Source: Lacibacter cauensis (GTDB lineage: Bacteria > Bacteroidota > Bacteroidia > Chitinophagales > Chitinophagaceae). From it: a stretch of 64,000 nucleotides of DNA. Each line of letters opens with the position of its first letter. The stretch's first letter is position 1. Positions 24,201-33,683 of this stretch are shown here, one piece after another. The position numbers were made by a program, and so were the translations under genes. Where the stretch lies: NCBI RefSeq assembly GCF_007830055.1, contig NZ_VLLE01000004.1, forward strand, positions 525,248-589,247, written 5' to 3'. Under the pieces are notes generated by a model that saw nothing but the letters and a program-made list of their open reading frames with translations, had not been told where the DNA came from and did no database searches.

Positions 24201-24716
24201 TTAAAGTTTAACACCCAGTATTTTCAGCACATCGTCGCTTTTGTCCAGTTTAGGGTCGGCAAATATAACGGTAATTCCTTCACTTTTGTCCAAAATAAAG
24301 TCGTATAATCTTTCCGTTGCCAAACGTTGTACAGCGTTGTAAACCTTATCCTGTATGGGTTTCACCAGTTCCTGTTTCTTGCGGAAGTAGTCTCCTTCAA
24401 AACCAAAGCGTCGACGTTGCAAATCTCTTACCTGCTTTTCTTTATTGAAAATTTCATCTTCTCTCTTTTTCAATAATTCCGGTGTAAGCATTACCCTTTC
24501 TGTTTCCAGCTGGCGATACATTTTATCCAGGTCGGCCTGCATCAGATCAATTTCTTTTTGCCATGCATCCGCCATTTCTTCCAGCTTTTTATTGGCATCC
24601 TTATACTCCGGTATTTTATCGAGGATGTATTTGGTATCAATAATAGCATAACGCTGTGCGTTTGCACTAAAAGCAGTAAACGTAAATACGAGTGCGGCAA
24701 AAAGGATCTTTTTCAT
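24201..24716 (-). CDS. OmpH/Skp family periplasmic chaperone, first copy
   Basis: ATG at 24716 (MKKILFAALVFTFT) starts a signal peptide ending ANAQ. RYAIIDTKYILDKIPEYK begins the mature protein, typical of Bacteroidota OmpH, followed by coiled-coil arms rich in charged residues (about residues 45-140). It lies 44 bases after bamA and would deliver outer-membrane beta-barrel clients to it. Confidence 0.9.
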   Translation of the reverse strand: MKKILFAALVFTFTAFSANAQRYAIIDTKYILDKIPEYKDANKKLEEMADAWQKEIDLMQADLDKMYRQLETERVMLTPELLKKREDEIFNKEKQVRDLQRRRFGFEGDYFRKKQELVKPIQDKVYNAVQRLATERLYDFILDKSEGITVIFADPKLDKSDDVLKILGVKL

Positions 24717-24760
24717 ACAATTGTTTTTATACATGATGTATTCTGTAAGCCGGAAGTTGT

Positions 24761-27499
24761 TTATTCCGGTTCAAAGCCAAGCATAAAGGTAAAGCGTGTA
24801 AGATCTCTGAATCTTGCACCGGGGAATGTACGGTCGAAACCAACACCATAATCAAACCCTAACAAACCAAACATTGGCAGGAAGAAACGCATACCTAAGC
24901 CCGCACTACGACGTAATTTAAACGGATTGTAATCCTTTACATCGTACCAACCGTTTGCTGCTTCGAAAAATGCCAAACCAAAAATGGTACTGCTTGGATT
25001 GGTGCTTAACGGATAACGCAGCTCCATTGTGTATTTATTAAAGATGGTAAAGAACCTGTTGGCAGATGTTTGGTTGGAGTTATTAATTCTTGGATTTGAA
25101 TTGTCGTACACGGGGTAACCTCTGTGTGCTATAATGTCGAAACCAATAATACCAAAGTTGTTCTGCATACCTGCATCACCCACCTGGAAACGTTCAAATG
25201 GCGACAAATCAATGTCTTTATTATAACGTCCCAGGAAACCAAACTTAGCAGCTGCCTTCAATACAAATTGGCGGTTCTTTTCTGCACCTGCAGGTTTACC
25301 GATCGGAATAAACCATTCGTAATTCATGCGCCATTTGTGGTATTCTACCAGGCGATATTTTTCTGCCGGGTCGGTGTACTTGCTTACATCACGGAACAAA
25401 CTCCATGGTGGTGTAAATGTTCCTGTTAATGAGAAAGTAGAACCGGAGCGTGGGAATGTTGGTTGATCCACACTCGAACGGATCAACTGCACACGCAGGT
25501 TAAAGTTGTTAGAGTTACCGTTCCTGATTTCTGGGAAAAGCTGGTACTCTTTTAATTTATACTTGGTATAGTTTAACGAGAAAATAAGGTTGAAGAAATC
25601 ATCGGGCCACTTCAATTGTTTACCCAACGATACTGTTGCACCAAATGTACTCAGGTACTGATTGTTTGCACGTGAGCGTAACGGTAATCCTGTTAACGGA
25701 TCAAATGCATTGGATAGTTTTGTTCTGAACAGACTAAGGGTAAGATTATTTCTTTTCTTACCGCCTAACCAGGGTTCGCTGAACGAGAAGTTTTGTGAAC
25801 TAAACGAAGGACCGTTTGATTGTACACGTAATGAAAGTCGCTGACCATCGCCCGATGGTAAAGGCTTCCACGAATCCTTCTTTAAAATATTTTTAGTAGA
25901 GAAGTTATTGAAGGTGATACCCAAAGTACCGGTAAGACCAATGTAACCACCCCAACCTGCGCTTAACTCTAACTGATCGCTTGATTTTTCTTCAAGTGAA
26001 TAGTTGATATCTACCGTACCATCATCCGGGTTGGGAACCGGGTTCGGGTTAATTTTTTCCGGGTTAAAATAGTTCAACGCACTCAGTTCCCTGATAGAAC
26101 GGATCATATCGCTTCTGCTGAATTTCTCACCGGGAACAGTACGCAGTTCACGACGGATAACATAATCTTTTGTTTTGTCGTTGCCGGTAATGTTTACTGT
26201 ACGGATCGTTGCCTGCGGACCTTCAGATAAACGAATCTCGTAATCGATAGTATCGTTGTATACTCTTGTTTCAATCGGCTCCACACGGAAGAACAGGTAA
26301 CCATCATCCATATACAAACCGCTGATGTCTCCACCTTCCTGCGACATTTGCTTGCCCAGCTTTGTATTCAATGTTTCAAGGTTATAAATATCACCCTTCT
26401 GAATGCCGAGGATATTACTGAGCGTTGAATCGGTATACTTGGTATTACCTCTCCAGGTAATGTTGCCGAAGTAATACTGGCGACCCTCATCTACTTTAAT
26501 TTCAACCAGCAGGTTGCCTTTTTTATTATAGTAAGTTGTATCCTTTACAATAGTCGCATCACGATACCCGAGCGAGTTATAATAGTTGAGTAACTTCTCC
26601 TTGTCTTCTACATATTTGTTCTGGTTAAACTTCGCAGCTGAGAATTTCAAGCGGAACCAGGGATCAACAAAATCTCTCACTTTCGACAGCGACATAAAGC
26701 CCCAGTCTTTCATAAACTGCTTAAACGTGATGGTATCTTTACCGCCATAAATCGGGTTGTCAGCTTCGGGGTGTAGGGTTAAACGTAATTTTTCCTTTGT
26801 GCCCTTAAGTTGCTTCTTCAGCTTAAGATCTGATACAACCGTATTGCCCGAAATAAACACCTCTTCAATTTTTACTTTCTTTCCTTTATTGATATTGAAT
26901 GTAAGATCAAGGAAGTTGGGGTTCACTGCATTTTTTGCTTCAGTAATCTTTACCGTTACCTGGCGGAAACCTTTTTCGGTATAAAACTTTTCAATGCGTT
27001 CGATACTTGTTAACCGCAGGTTTTCGGTAATTACTTTATTGGGGGTAAGTCCTACTTTTTCTTTCAGTTCATCTTCTTCGCCTTTTTTAATGCCTTTGAA
27101 AAAGAAGTTGCCGAGTCGAGAACGTTCGGTTACACTTATTTCGATGTAGATATCCTTACCATCTACACGGGTAATATAAATGGCCGCATCATCGAAATAT
27201 TGTTGTTTCCAAATGGATGCAATGGCCTTACTGAAAAGATCGCCACCGGGCAAGAATACCTTATCGCCAACTGCAATGCCGGTAATGGATACCAGTAAAG
27301 CGGAGTCGAATGTTCGGGAACCTGATACAGTAATGCCAGCAATAATATATTCTTTAGGAACCCTTGAGTTCATAATCGCTTCCAGTTCCGGATCTACAGC
27401 AACAGGTTTCGTTGTGTCGGTTTGCTGAGCAGACAGATTAATGGTAAAGCCAATGCAAAGCAGAAGAAGCAGTGATAATTTTCTATTCAAACGCATCAA
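24761..27499 (-). CDS. bamA: Outer-membrane protein assembly factor BamA
   Basis: A 912-residue Omp85 protein. After a signal peptide ending LSAQ there are POTRA repeats (about residues 45-480), visible in IAGITVSGSRTFDSALL, EEVFISGNTVVSDLKLKK, YYFGNITWRGNTKYTD and IRTVNITGNDKTKDYVIRREL. The C-terminal half is a beta-barrel ending FMLGFEPE; the family usually ends in an aromatic residue, so the extra PE is mildly atypical. It folds beta-barrel proteins into the outer membrane. Confidence 0.95.
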   Translation of the reverse strand: MMRLNRKLSLLLLLCIGFTINLSAQQTDTTKPVAVDPELEAIMNSRVPKEYIIAGITVSGSRTFDSALLVSITGIAVGDKVFLPGGDLFSKAIASIWKQQYFDDAAIYITRVDGKDIYIEISVTERSRLGNFFFKGIKKGEEDELKEKVGLTPNKVITENLRLTSIERIEKFYTEKGFRQVTVKITEAKNAVNPNFLDLTFNINKGKKVKIEEVFISGNTVVSDLKLKKQLKGTKEKLRLTLHPEADNPIYGGKDTITFKQFMKDWGFMSLSKVRDFVDPWFRLKFSAAKFNQNKYVEDKEKLLNYYNSLGYRDATIVKDTTYYNKKGNLLVEIKVDEGRQYYFGNITWRGNTKYTDSTLSNILGIQKGDIYNLETLNTKLGKQMSQEGGDISGLYMDDGYLFFRVEPIETRVYNDTIDYEIRLSEGPQATIRTVNITGNDKTKDYVIRRELRTVPGEKFSRSDMIRSIRELSALNYFNPEKINPNPVPNPDDGTVDINYSLEEKSSDQLELSAGWGGYIGLTGTLGITFNNFSTKNILKKDSWKPLPSGDGQRLSLRVQSNGPSFSSQNFSFSEPWLGGKKRNNLTLSLFRTKLSNAFDPLTGLPLRSRANNQYLSTFGATVSLGKQLKWPDDFFNLIFSLNYTKYKLKEYQLFPEIRNGNSNNFNLRVQLIRSSVDQPTFPRSGSTFSLTGTFTPPWSLFRDVSKYTDPAEKYRLVEYHKWRMNYEWFIPIGKPAGAEKNRQFVLKAAAKFGFLGRYNKDIDLSPFERFQVGDAGMQNNFGIIGFDIIAHRGYPVYDNSNPRINNSNQTSANRFFTIFNKYTMELRYPLSTNPSSTIFGLAFFEAANGWYDVKDYNPFKLRRSAGLGMRFFLPMFGLLGFDYGVGFDRTFPGARFRDLTRFTFMLGFEPE

Positions 27500-27671
27500 A
27501 AAATTCAGTTACGGTTATGTTGTAAGTCGGGTTATAAAAATGCCGCTCTTGCCTGTTGTAGCACAAAACTGCCATGCAGCATTTACTACGACTGATAACA
27601 TCATCGGCCGGGCGGCAAAATAGTTGGTTTTGCTGAAACTCTTTGTTAAAATGCCTGTCTTCAAAGGTATC

Positions 27672-28436
27672 TTAGGATTGCGTTAAGGGTTCGTTTTTAA
27701 CCTGGTCGCCTGTTTTACCAAATCGTCTTTCCCTGCTCTGGAAGTCGAGAATTGCTTCGTACAGATTCTCTTTCCGGAAATCGGGCCAGCGTACATTGGT
27801 AAAATACAATTCGGCATAAGCCAGTTGGTATAACAAAAAGTTACTGATGCGGTATTCACCACTGGTACGTATCATCAACTCCGGATCGGGAAATTCACGA
27901 GTGGTTAAATAATCTTTAATGGTATCCTGGTCTATTTCAAACGGCTCCAGCTTGCCGGCTTTTACATCGGCAGCTATGATTTTAATGGCGTTTACAATTT
28001 CCCAGCGGCTGCTGTAGCTTAATGCCATTACCAGGTTAAGACCGGTGTTATCTTTCAAATCGTCTAAACTTGCCTGCAGCTCGTTGCGGGCATATTCGGG
28101 CAGCATATTGGTATCGCCAATAACATGCAGCTTAATATTGTTCTTATGCAGGGTTGCTGTTTCTTTCCGGATGGTATCTACCAGTAACTCCATTAACCCA
28201 GTAACCTCTTCAATGGGGCGATCCCAGTTTTCGGTACTGAAGGCGTAAAGGGTGAGATATTTTACACCCAGTTCGGCACAACCTTCTACAATATTGCGCA
28301 CACTTTCCACGCCGTGGAAGTGCCCGTAGAGGCGATCCTGGCCCTGCTCTTTTGCCCAACGGCCATTCCCATCCATAATAATGGCAATGTGTTGTGGCAG
28401 ACGCTCCAAATCCAGTTTATCCCGAAGGGAAGACAT
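27672..28436 (-). CDS. uppS: Isoprenyl transferase (undecaprenyl diphosphate synthase)
   Basis: A 254-residue cis-prenyltransferase. The opening IAIIMDGNGRWAKEQG contains the catalytic Asp; LTLYAFSTENWDRP, ALSYSSRWEIV and ELMIRTSGEYRISNFLLYQLAYAEL follow. It makes the lipid carrier for cell-wall and surface glycan synthesis. It lies upstream of bamA with a 172-base gap. Confidence 0.96.
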   Translation of the reverse strand: MSSLRDKLDLERLPQHIAIIMDGNGRWAKEQGQDRLYGHFHGVESVRNIVEGCAELGVKYLTLYAFSTENWDRPIEEVTGLMELLVDTIRKETATLHKNNIKLHVIGDTNMLPEYARNELQASLDDLKDNTGLNLVMALSYSSRWEIVNAIKIIAADVKAGKLEPFEIDQDTIKDYLTTREFPDPELMIRTSGEYRISNFLLYQLAYAELYFTNVRWPDFRKENLYEAILDFQSRERRFGKTGDQVKNEPLTQS

Positions 28437-28603
28437 AACCTTTAAAAATTAAGGGCACGAAGGTAATGAAAATAAGGGCTGAGCGGGTTTTAACCAAGGT
28501 ATTTGCAGAAAAAGACCGGCAGCCGAACGGTTTTTTCTAAAAGCTGTCGTCTAAAACAATCAAATTGCAACAAGTTTTAACCCGCAACAATCGTTTTTAT
28601 TTT

Positions 28604-30085
28604 ATGAACCGTGTATTAGCATTTCTTTTTCTATTTGTCGTTCTTTTAGCCGGCGATGGTTTTTCCAACCCCGCAAACCCAAACAACCAGGTTTCCTATA
28701 TTTCCCGTTACGAAAATGTACTGGGCACATCAATGGAAATCAAGATCACCTCCGTTTCTGATAAACAAGCTGCACTGGCTGAAAAGGCAGCACTGGCAGA
28801 AATTAACCGCCTCAACAAAATTCTTAGTGGTTACAATGTTAACAGTGAGTTCAGCCAATGGATGCGTACACATAACAAAGCTGTTCCTGTTTCGAAAGAC
28901 CTGTTTACTATACTCAATCTTTTTGATACATGGCGTAAACAAAGTAATGGTGCTCTCGATGCAGCAGCAGAACTTATTAGCCAGGTTTGGAAGCAATCGG
29001 CCCTCATCCAGCAGCTGCCTGCGCAGGAACAGCTGGCGGCCAGCGTTGCCTTGGTACAACAACAACATTGGGTGCTCGATGCGCAAAAGCAAACAGCTAC
29101 ACATCTTACCAACGTACCATTAAAGCTTAACTCTTTTGCCAAAAGCTATATCATTCAATCGGCAGCCAATGCGGCCATGCGTGTTACCGGTATTAACGGT
29201 TTAATTGTAAACATCGGCGGCGATATGGTTGTTGCCGGCACTGTAAACGAAACAGTACTGGTGAGCAATCCAACTGCCAATACAGAAAATGATGCCCCCA
29301 TCGATCAACTGCAAATAACCAATAAAGCGGTAGCAACAAGCGGCAACTATCGCCGGGGAGAGCTCATCAATGGTGTTTGGTATTCACACATTGTAGATCC
29401 CCGTACAGGCACGCCTGCTTCAGCAATCGTTAGTGCAACAGTAGTGGCCCCATCGGCAACAGATGCCGGCGCATTAGCTACGGCTTTTAATGTATTAACC
29501 GTTGAAGAATGCAAAAGACTTGCTGCTTCGGTTAAGGATGCTGACTATTTACTGATTACGCAAAACGGCGAACGTATTGAAAGTGCAAACTGGAAACACT
29601 TACAGCTTGAAACACCTGCTGTTATACATCAAAGTGATTGGAAGAATGCAATCAACATTTCGCTTGAACTGAAACAGCAGGAAGGATTTGCAAAACGTCC
29701 GTTTGCTGCAATTTGGATAGAAGACAAAGAAGGCAATGTGGTAAAGACGCTTGCACTCTGGTACAATAAACCAAAATGGTTGCGTGACTTACGTTCGTGG
29801 TACCGTAAGAACGGAAGCGCATACACTGCCGACCCAGCTGCATTTGCCTCTGTTACCGGTGCTACACGCTCGGCCGGTAAATACAGTTTTAAATGGGATG
29901 GCACAGATACAAAAGGTAATAGTGTAAAACAGGATGTGTATACTGTATATATTGAAGTTGTGCGTGAACATGGTGGATACGATTTATTAAAACAGGAAAT
30001 GGATTGCAGTAAAAAAGCTCAGCAGTTTACGTTGAAAGGAAATGCTGAAATAACAGAAGTGATGGTGAACTATGGAAAGAAATAA
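28604..30085 (+). CDS. apbE: FAD:protein FMN transferase fused to DUF2271 domain
   Basis: ATG at 28604 (MNRVLAFLFLFVVLLAG) starts a signal peptide; an in-frame TTG at 28565 lies upstream. The 493-residue product has an ApbE domain (about residues 30-330) with SGYNVNSEFSQW, GNYRRGELINGVWYSHIVDP and PSATDAGALATAFNVL, which attaches FMN to Thr/Ser of extracytoplasmic proteins. The last 145 residues (FAAIWIEDKEGNVVKTLALW, KYSFKWDGTDTKGN) form a DUF2271 domain. This fusion overlaps the PepSY gene by 14 bases. No ApbE target motif was seen nearby. Confidence 0.9.
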   Translation: MNRVLAFLFLFVVLLAGDGFSNPANPNNQVSYISRYENVLGTSMEIKITSVSDKQAALAEKAALAEINRLNKILSGYNVNSEFSQWMRTHNKAVPVSKDLFTILNLFDTWRKQSNGALDAAAELISQVWKQSALIQQLPAQEQLAASVALVQQQHWVLDAQKQTATHLTNVPLKLNSFAKSYIIQSAANAAMRVTGINGLIVNIGGDMVVAGTVNETVLVSNPTANTENDAPIDQLQITNKAVATSGNYRRGELINGVWYSHIVDPRTGTPASAIVSATVVAPSATDAGALATAFNVLTVEECKRLAASVKDADYLLITQNGERIESANWKHLQLETPAVIHQSDWKNAINISLELKQQEGFAKRPFAAIWIEDKEGNVVKTLALWYNKPKWLRDLRSWYRKNGSAYTADPAAFASVTGATRSAGKYSFKWDGTDTKGNSVKQDVYTVYIEVVREHGGYDLLKQEMDCSKKAQQFTLKGNAEITEVMVNYGKK

Positions 30086-30695
30086 CAGCACGAAACGCAA
30101 CCTGGTTTTACGGCGCAACGTTGCACAGGTATCGAGATGGTTGCATATTTATTTGTCGATGGTAAGCTTTGTTATTGTACTGTTTTTTTCGGTAACAGGT
30201 CTTACGCTAAACCATGCTGATTATTTTGCAGGCCAAGTAAAAACAACAACAGAAAAAGGCAAACTGAATACAACTTGGGTAAACACAACCGACACCTTGC
30301 ATATTGCAAAGCTTGAAGTAGTAGAATACCTGCGCAAAACCAATAACATTAAAGGCGAATTGAGTGAATTCAGGATTGATGATGCAGAATGCAGTGTTTC
30401 GTTTAGAGGACCTGGTTATAGTGCCGATGTGTTTATTGATCGTGCAACCGGCGCCTACGAACTGTCGCTGATGCGTGCAGGTGCTGTTGGTATTTTAAAC
30501 GATCTGCATAAGGGAAGAGACAGTGGTAAAGCATGGGCATGGGTTATTGATGTATCGGCAATACTGATGACGCTGGTATCACTAACCGGTCTTATTCTTA
30601 TCCTCTACATTAAACGTAAACGTATAAGTGGTTTAACGTGGGCAGTAATTGGTTTGCTGTTGAGTTGGCTGGTGTATGCGTTGTGGGTGAAATAA
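30072..30695 (+). CDS. PepSY-associated membrane protein
   Basis: A 207-residue membrane protein starting inside the end of apbE. The N-terminal VSRWLHIYLSMVSFVIVLFF with the conserved RWxH motif is the PepSY-TM signature of ferric-reductase-like proteins. A periplasmic domain (residues about 50-140) has a PepSY-like fold including EFRIDDAECSVSFRGPGYSA and IDRATGAYEL, and two C-terminal helices follow. Such proteins often carry heme and pass electrons to flavinylated domains, which fits the apbE partner (inference). Confidence 0.88.
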   Translation: MERNNSTKRNLVLRRNVAQVSRWLHIYLSMVSFVIVLFFSVTGLTLNHADYFAGQVKTTTEKGKLNTTWVNTTDTLHIAKLEVVEYLRKTNNIKGELSEFRIDDAECSVSFRGPGYSADVFIDRATGAYELSLMRAGAVGILNDLHKGRDSGKAWAWVIDVSAILMTLVSLTGLILILYIKRKRISGLTWAVIGLLLSWLVYALWVK

Positions 30696-30711
30696 ACAGT
30701 GATGAAATTTA

Positions 30712-30747
30712 TAGAAAAAGCCGATGCAAATGCATCGGCTTTTTCTA
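30712..30747. terminator. Strong bidirectional terminator after apbE-PepSY
   Basis: A 17-bp perfect stem, TAGAAAAAGCCGATGCA with TGCATCGGCTTTTTCTA, closes on AA. It has A and T tracts on both sides. Confidence 0.9.
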
Positions 30748-30821
30748 TTAGCCATAATATGTAATACAGCGTTATATCAAAATCACATCATTATGTGGTG
30801 TAAAAATTTCTTCTTCTGGCA

Positions 30822-30918
30822 GTATGAAATTTGATTGTAAAAAAGTTCAATTGTTGTTTTACAATACACGCTTTCATACCATTAAACACTCCGTTTGTAC
30901 ATTAAACATTCGTTTAAA
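30822..30918. promoter_or_regulatory. Nested hairpin and tandem dyads in a 459-base gap
   Basis: In the gene-free region 30696-31154, GTATGAAA (30822-30829) pairs with TTTCATAC (30872-30879), and inside it ATTGTAAAA (30834-30842) pairs with TTTTACAAT (30857-30865). Immediately after come two tandem 20-bp units starting ATTAAACA(C/T)TC (30881 and 30901); the second contains the dyad TTAAAC-ATTC-GTTTAA. They lie about 240 bases upstream of the lipoprotein gene. Nothing else is apparent in the gap beyond the terminator at 30712-30747. Confidence 0.45.
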
Positions 30919-31154
30919 AAACAACTGCCCGCATTTTTACAAAAAAACACCTGCTCCACAAACCTGAAACTATACAGTGCTTCTGCAGACATTGTATGCT
31001 AAACGGGTATAACAACAGACTGTTTTTCTATTTATATGCCTGTGTTCTGTAGCAAACTTGCTTTCAGTACATGCTGCGCAATTACACAATGAGTATGCAT
31101 AAATAATTATATGCAGGCTAAACCCTTTCATCATCATTAAAACATGTTCGACAA

Positions 31155-32408
31155 ATGAAAATCATTTCACCCTTTATCATCGCCTGTTTGCTAACCTTCT
31201 TTCAAACCGGATGTTCAAAAAAGCCCGCAACTATCCAGGAACCTGCAGAAACACCGGGAGAAGTAACAGCGGTTGGTGTGGCCGATAACACAAACCCTTC
31301 AACCAAAATCATTGGTGCTTCCGGAGGAACTGTAAGCAGTAACGACGGCAAAATATCAATCGCCATTCCACAAGGAGCATTAAACAGCGACCAGACCATC
31401 AGTATTCAACGCATCAGCAATACCAATCCAATGGGTTTGCACAACGGCTACCGTATAACTCCACACAACATTGTATTTACAAAACCCGTTACTATTACAT
31501 TCCGCTATACCGAAAAAGATGTTGTTGGCACCGTACCCGAAGCATTCGGAATTGCCTATCAAAACAACGAAGGTGTATGGAAAGCCATTAACAGCACAAC
31601 CGTAAACAAAAACCTGATGTTGGTTTCGGTAGAAACCACACATTTCTCTGACTGGACATTCTTTAAAAGTTTTGAACTAACGTCGAGCGCTGCTGTATTA
31701 CCGGTAAACGGAGTTGCCCAGCTGGAGTTAATTTCCGATGCTAATTTTTTGCTGGCCGCACTCGAAAAAGCAGAACGCCCTATTGGAAAACGCCAGAATA
31801 TGACGGCGTTATTTATTAAAGGTTGGTCGCTGGCCGGAGCAGGTAAACTTTCGCCCAATCAACAGAAAGCAACGTACACAGCACCGGCAACTGTTCCATC
31901 ATCACCAAACCCCGTTGCAATAAGCGTGAATATTGACCTTAACCAAAGAGGGAAATTTGTAGTGCTGACACATATAAAAATTTCCAACGACGGCGAAATT
32001 TCAGTTCGTGTTGGAGGTGGTGATTGGTTTACACAGGAAGCTTCGCCGGCAGTAAAACTTGCCGACAATTATTACATTCTGGCCGACAGTGACGGTGATG
32101 AGAAAGGAAGATACATTACTGTACGCTGGCAGGGTGCAGGCAACGGAACATTTGCGTACAAATCGCCCTTGGTAAATATCGGTACTCATGTGCAGTATCT
32201 GATAACAGGTGGGCCCAACTACAATTGCGCCTATACTACACCTGCCAATGAGTTTGTTGCAAGCGGTGGCGGTGTTACCATTACCAGCTTAGGTGAAACC
32301 GATGGTTTTGTAACAGGGACATTTGTCATTACGCCATCGGGAACAGGCGATTTTTTAAGTGCAGGTCCAACAGTGGAAGGCAAATTCAGAGTGCGTAAAA
32401 GTTGGTGA
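31155..32408 (+). CDS. Lipoprotein with ZU5-like domain
   Basis: A 417-residue lipoprotein (lipobox FFQTGCSKK). Residues about 55-170 resemble a ZU5 domain: GGTVSSNDGKISIAIPQGAL and PMGLHNGYRITPHNIVFTKP, then VETTHFSDWTFF. The C-terminal half (about 190-417) is beta-rich with no recognised family. ZU5 domains occur in autoprocessing and protein-binding modules; no self-cleaving HFS motif is certain here, although HFSDW is present at the end of the domain. It lies outside the Sus operon, convergent with it. Confidence 0.75.
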   Translation: MKIISPFIIACLLTFFQTGCSKKPATIQEPAETPGEVTAVGVADNTNPSTKIIGASGGTVSSNDGKISIAIPQGALNSDQTISIQRISNTNPMGLHNGYRITPHNIVFTKPVTITFRYTEKDVVGTVPEAFGIAYQNNEGVWKAINSTTVNKNLMLVSVETTHFSDWTFFKSFELTSSAAVLPVNGVAQLELISDANFLLAALEKAERPIGKRQNMTALFIKGWSLAGAGKLSPNQQKATYTAPATVPSSPNPVAISVNIDLNQRGKFVVLTHIKISNDGEISVRVGGGDWFTQEASPAVKLADNYYILADSDGDEKGRYITVRWQGAGNGTFAYKSPLVNIGTHVQYLITGGPNYNCAYTTPANEFVASGGGVTITSLGETDGFVTGTFVITPSGTGDFLSAGPTVEGKFRVRKSW

Positions 32409-32431
32409 TGATGTATTTCTGCAACTTAAAG

Positions 32432-32478
32432 TACAAACGAAACGCCCGTTACAAATTGTAACGGGCGTTTCGTTTGTA
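32432..32478. terminator. Long bidirectional terminator between lipoprotein and Sus operon
   Basis: A 23-bp perfect inverted repeat (arms 32432-32454 and 32456-32478, core AACGCCCGTTACAA) separates two convergent genes. The stem has AAACGAAA/TTTCGTTT flanks that supply U-rich ends. Confidence 0.85.
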
Positions 32479-32493
32479 TGCAGTTTGTATTGT

Positions 32494-33672
32494 TTACTGC
32501 TTAACTACCGTGTAAATATTGTTGAACAGATTTACCGATACTTTGTAGTTGCCTGATGCTGCGGGGCCAGGGAAATTATCGCTGGCTTCGGGTGCAAACG
32601 TACCACCCGCTGCTGCACCGGCAGCTGTTTTGTTAGCAATAGCATATTTACCCCAATTGCCATTTCCGTTAGGCAGAATAAGATATTCGCCACCGCCCTT
32701 CATAGCAACCGTTAAATCATACTCTGTAGAGTTGCGACGGGTAAAGGCCGTACCTGCAGGCATTGGTCCGCCATTAGGATTAGTCCAGTCAGGAATAGTT
32801 GAAAAAGCATTACCTACAATCCACATGTTAGCAGGCGTACCATACTGTTGTGTAAACGGTTCTACTTTGAATTTACCTTTCTGGAAGTCGAGTGTTATTT
32901 TATACAATCCTGCACTTGCCGGTCCTTTAAAGTTATCGGGCAGGTTGTAACCAAAATCGCCGCCGTTTTCTACACCGGTCAATCCTTTATTGGCAATGGA
33001 ATATTTGTTGCTCCATGCACCTTGGTTTTCGGGAAGAATTAAATACTCGCCATTTGCTTTTAAATCAAACACACCACCAAATGTTGTTTCATCGATTCGT
33101 GAAAAACTTTGCGGTATTGTATTAGAGCTCGGATTGATCGGGTTGCTCCAATCGCCTTGTGTGGCACTACCAACAATCCACAATTTGCTGTCGTAAGGCA
33201 ATACAACTTTCGGAGGAATTTTATACGGCGTTGCTTTGATCTTAAGAACATTTGAGTACTTCAGTTCGTTGTTGTTACCGTAAGAAGCAGTAACACGTAC
33301 ATCCAGATCGTATGCCTTGTTAAACTCGAAACCCCATGCCAGCATTACTGCATTCAGATCTTTTGCAATAATTGAATCGGTTAACTTACCAATTACTGTA
33401 CGTGTATAAGCACGGGTGAAATTTTTACTTGCAGAATCGATCTCGATCACAAACTTATACAGCTTTGGATCCTGTGCATATTTTGGATCGGTCCAGTTTA
33501 GTATTAATGAATACTTAGATGAATCAGCAGGTATTGGTGCTACAGTTGTGGACACGGCTGACAATGTAGTTGCCACACCTTCGCCATAAAAAGGCAGTTT
33601 ATCGGCTTTTTCACAGGCAGTAAAACCTGTTACCAACAGCAGCCCAATCATTAGTTTATTGAAATATTTCAT
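32494..33672 (-). CDS. susF: SusF/SusE-like surface glycan-binding lipoprotein
   Basis: A 392-residue lipoprotein (lipobox VTGFTACEK) at the end of the Sus operon. An N-terminal SusE-type Ig domain (residues about 30-150, SKYSLILNWTDPKYAQDPKL) is followed by two tandem starch-binding-like modules, beginning LWIVGSATQGDWSNP and MWIVGNAFSTIPDWTNP. Both modules end with a YKITLDF/YKVSVNLF-type strand. It would bind alpha-glucan at the cell surface without catalysis. It lies 11 bases after susE. Confidence 0.88.
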   Translation of the reverse strand: MKYFNKLMIGLLLVTGFTACEKADKLPFYGEGVATTLSAVSTTVAPIPADSSKYSLILNWTDPKYAQDPKLYKFVIEIDSASKNFTRAYTRTVIGKLTDSIIAKDLNAVMLAWGFEFNKAYDLDVRVTASYGNNNELKYSNVLKIKATPYKIPPKVVLPYDSKLWIVGSATQGDWSNPINPSSNTIPQSFSRIDETTFGGVFDLKANGEYLILPENQGAWSNKYSIANKGLTGVENGGDFGYNLPDNFKGPASAGLYKITLDFQKGKFKVEPFTQQYGTPANMWIVGNAFSTIPDWTNPNGGPMPAGTAFTRRNSTEYDLTVAMKGGGEYLILPNGNGNWGKYAIANKTAAGAAAGGTFAPEASDNFPGPAASGNYKVSVNLFNNIYTVVKQ

Positions 33673-33683
33673 ACTTGCGTTTT

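Noticed and set aside
23948-24214. Minus-strand frame across the ompH-ompH junction
   Set aside because: It is an out-of-frame shadow of the second OmpH gene, with no signal peptide or start context.
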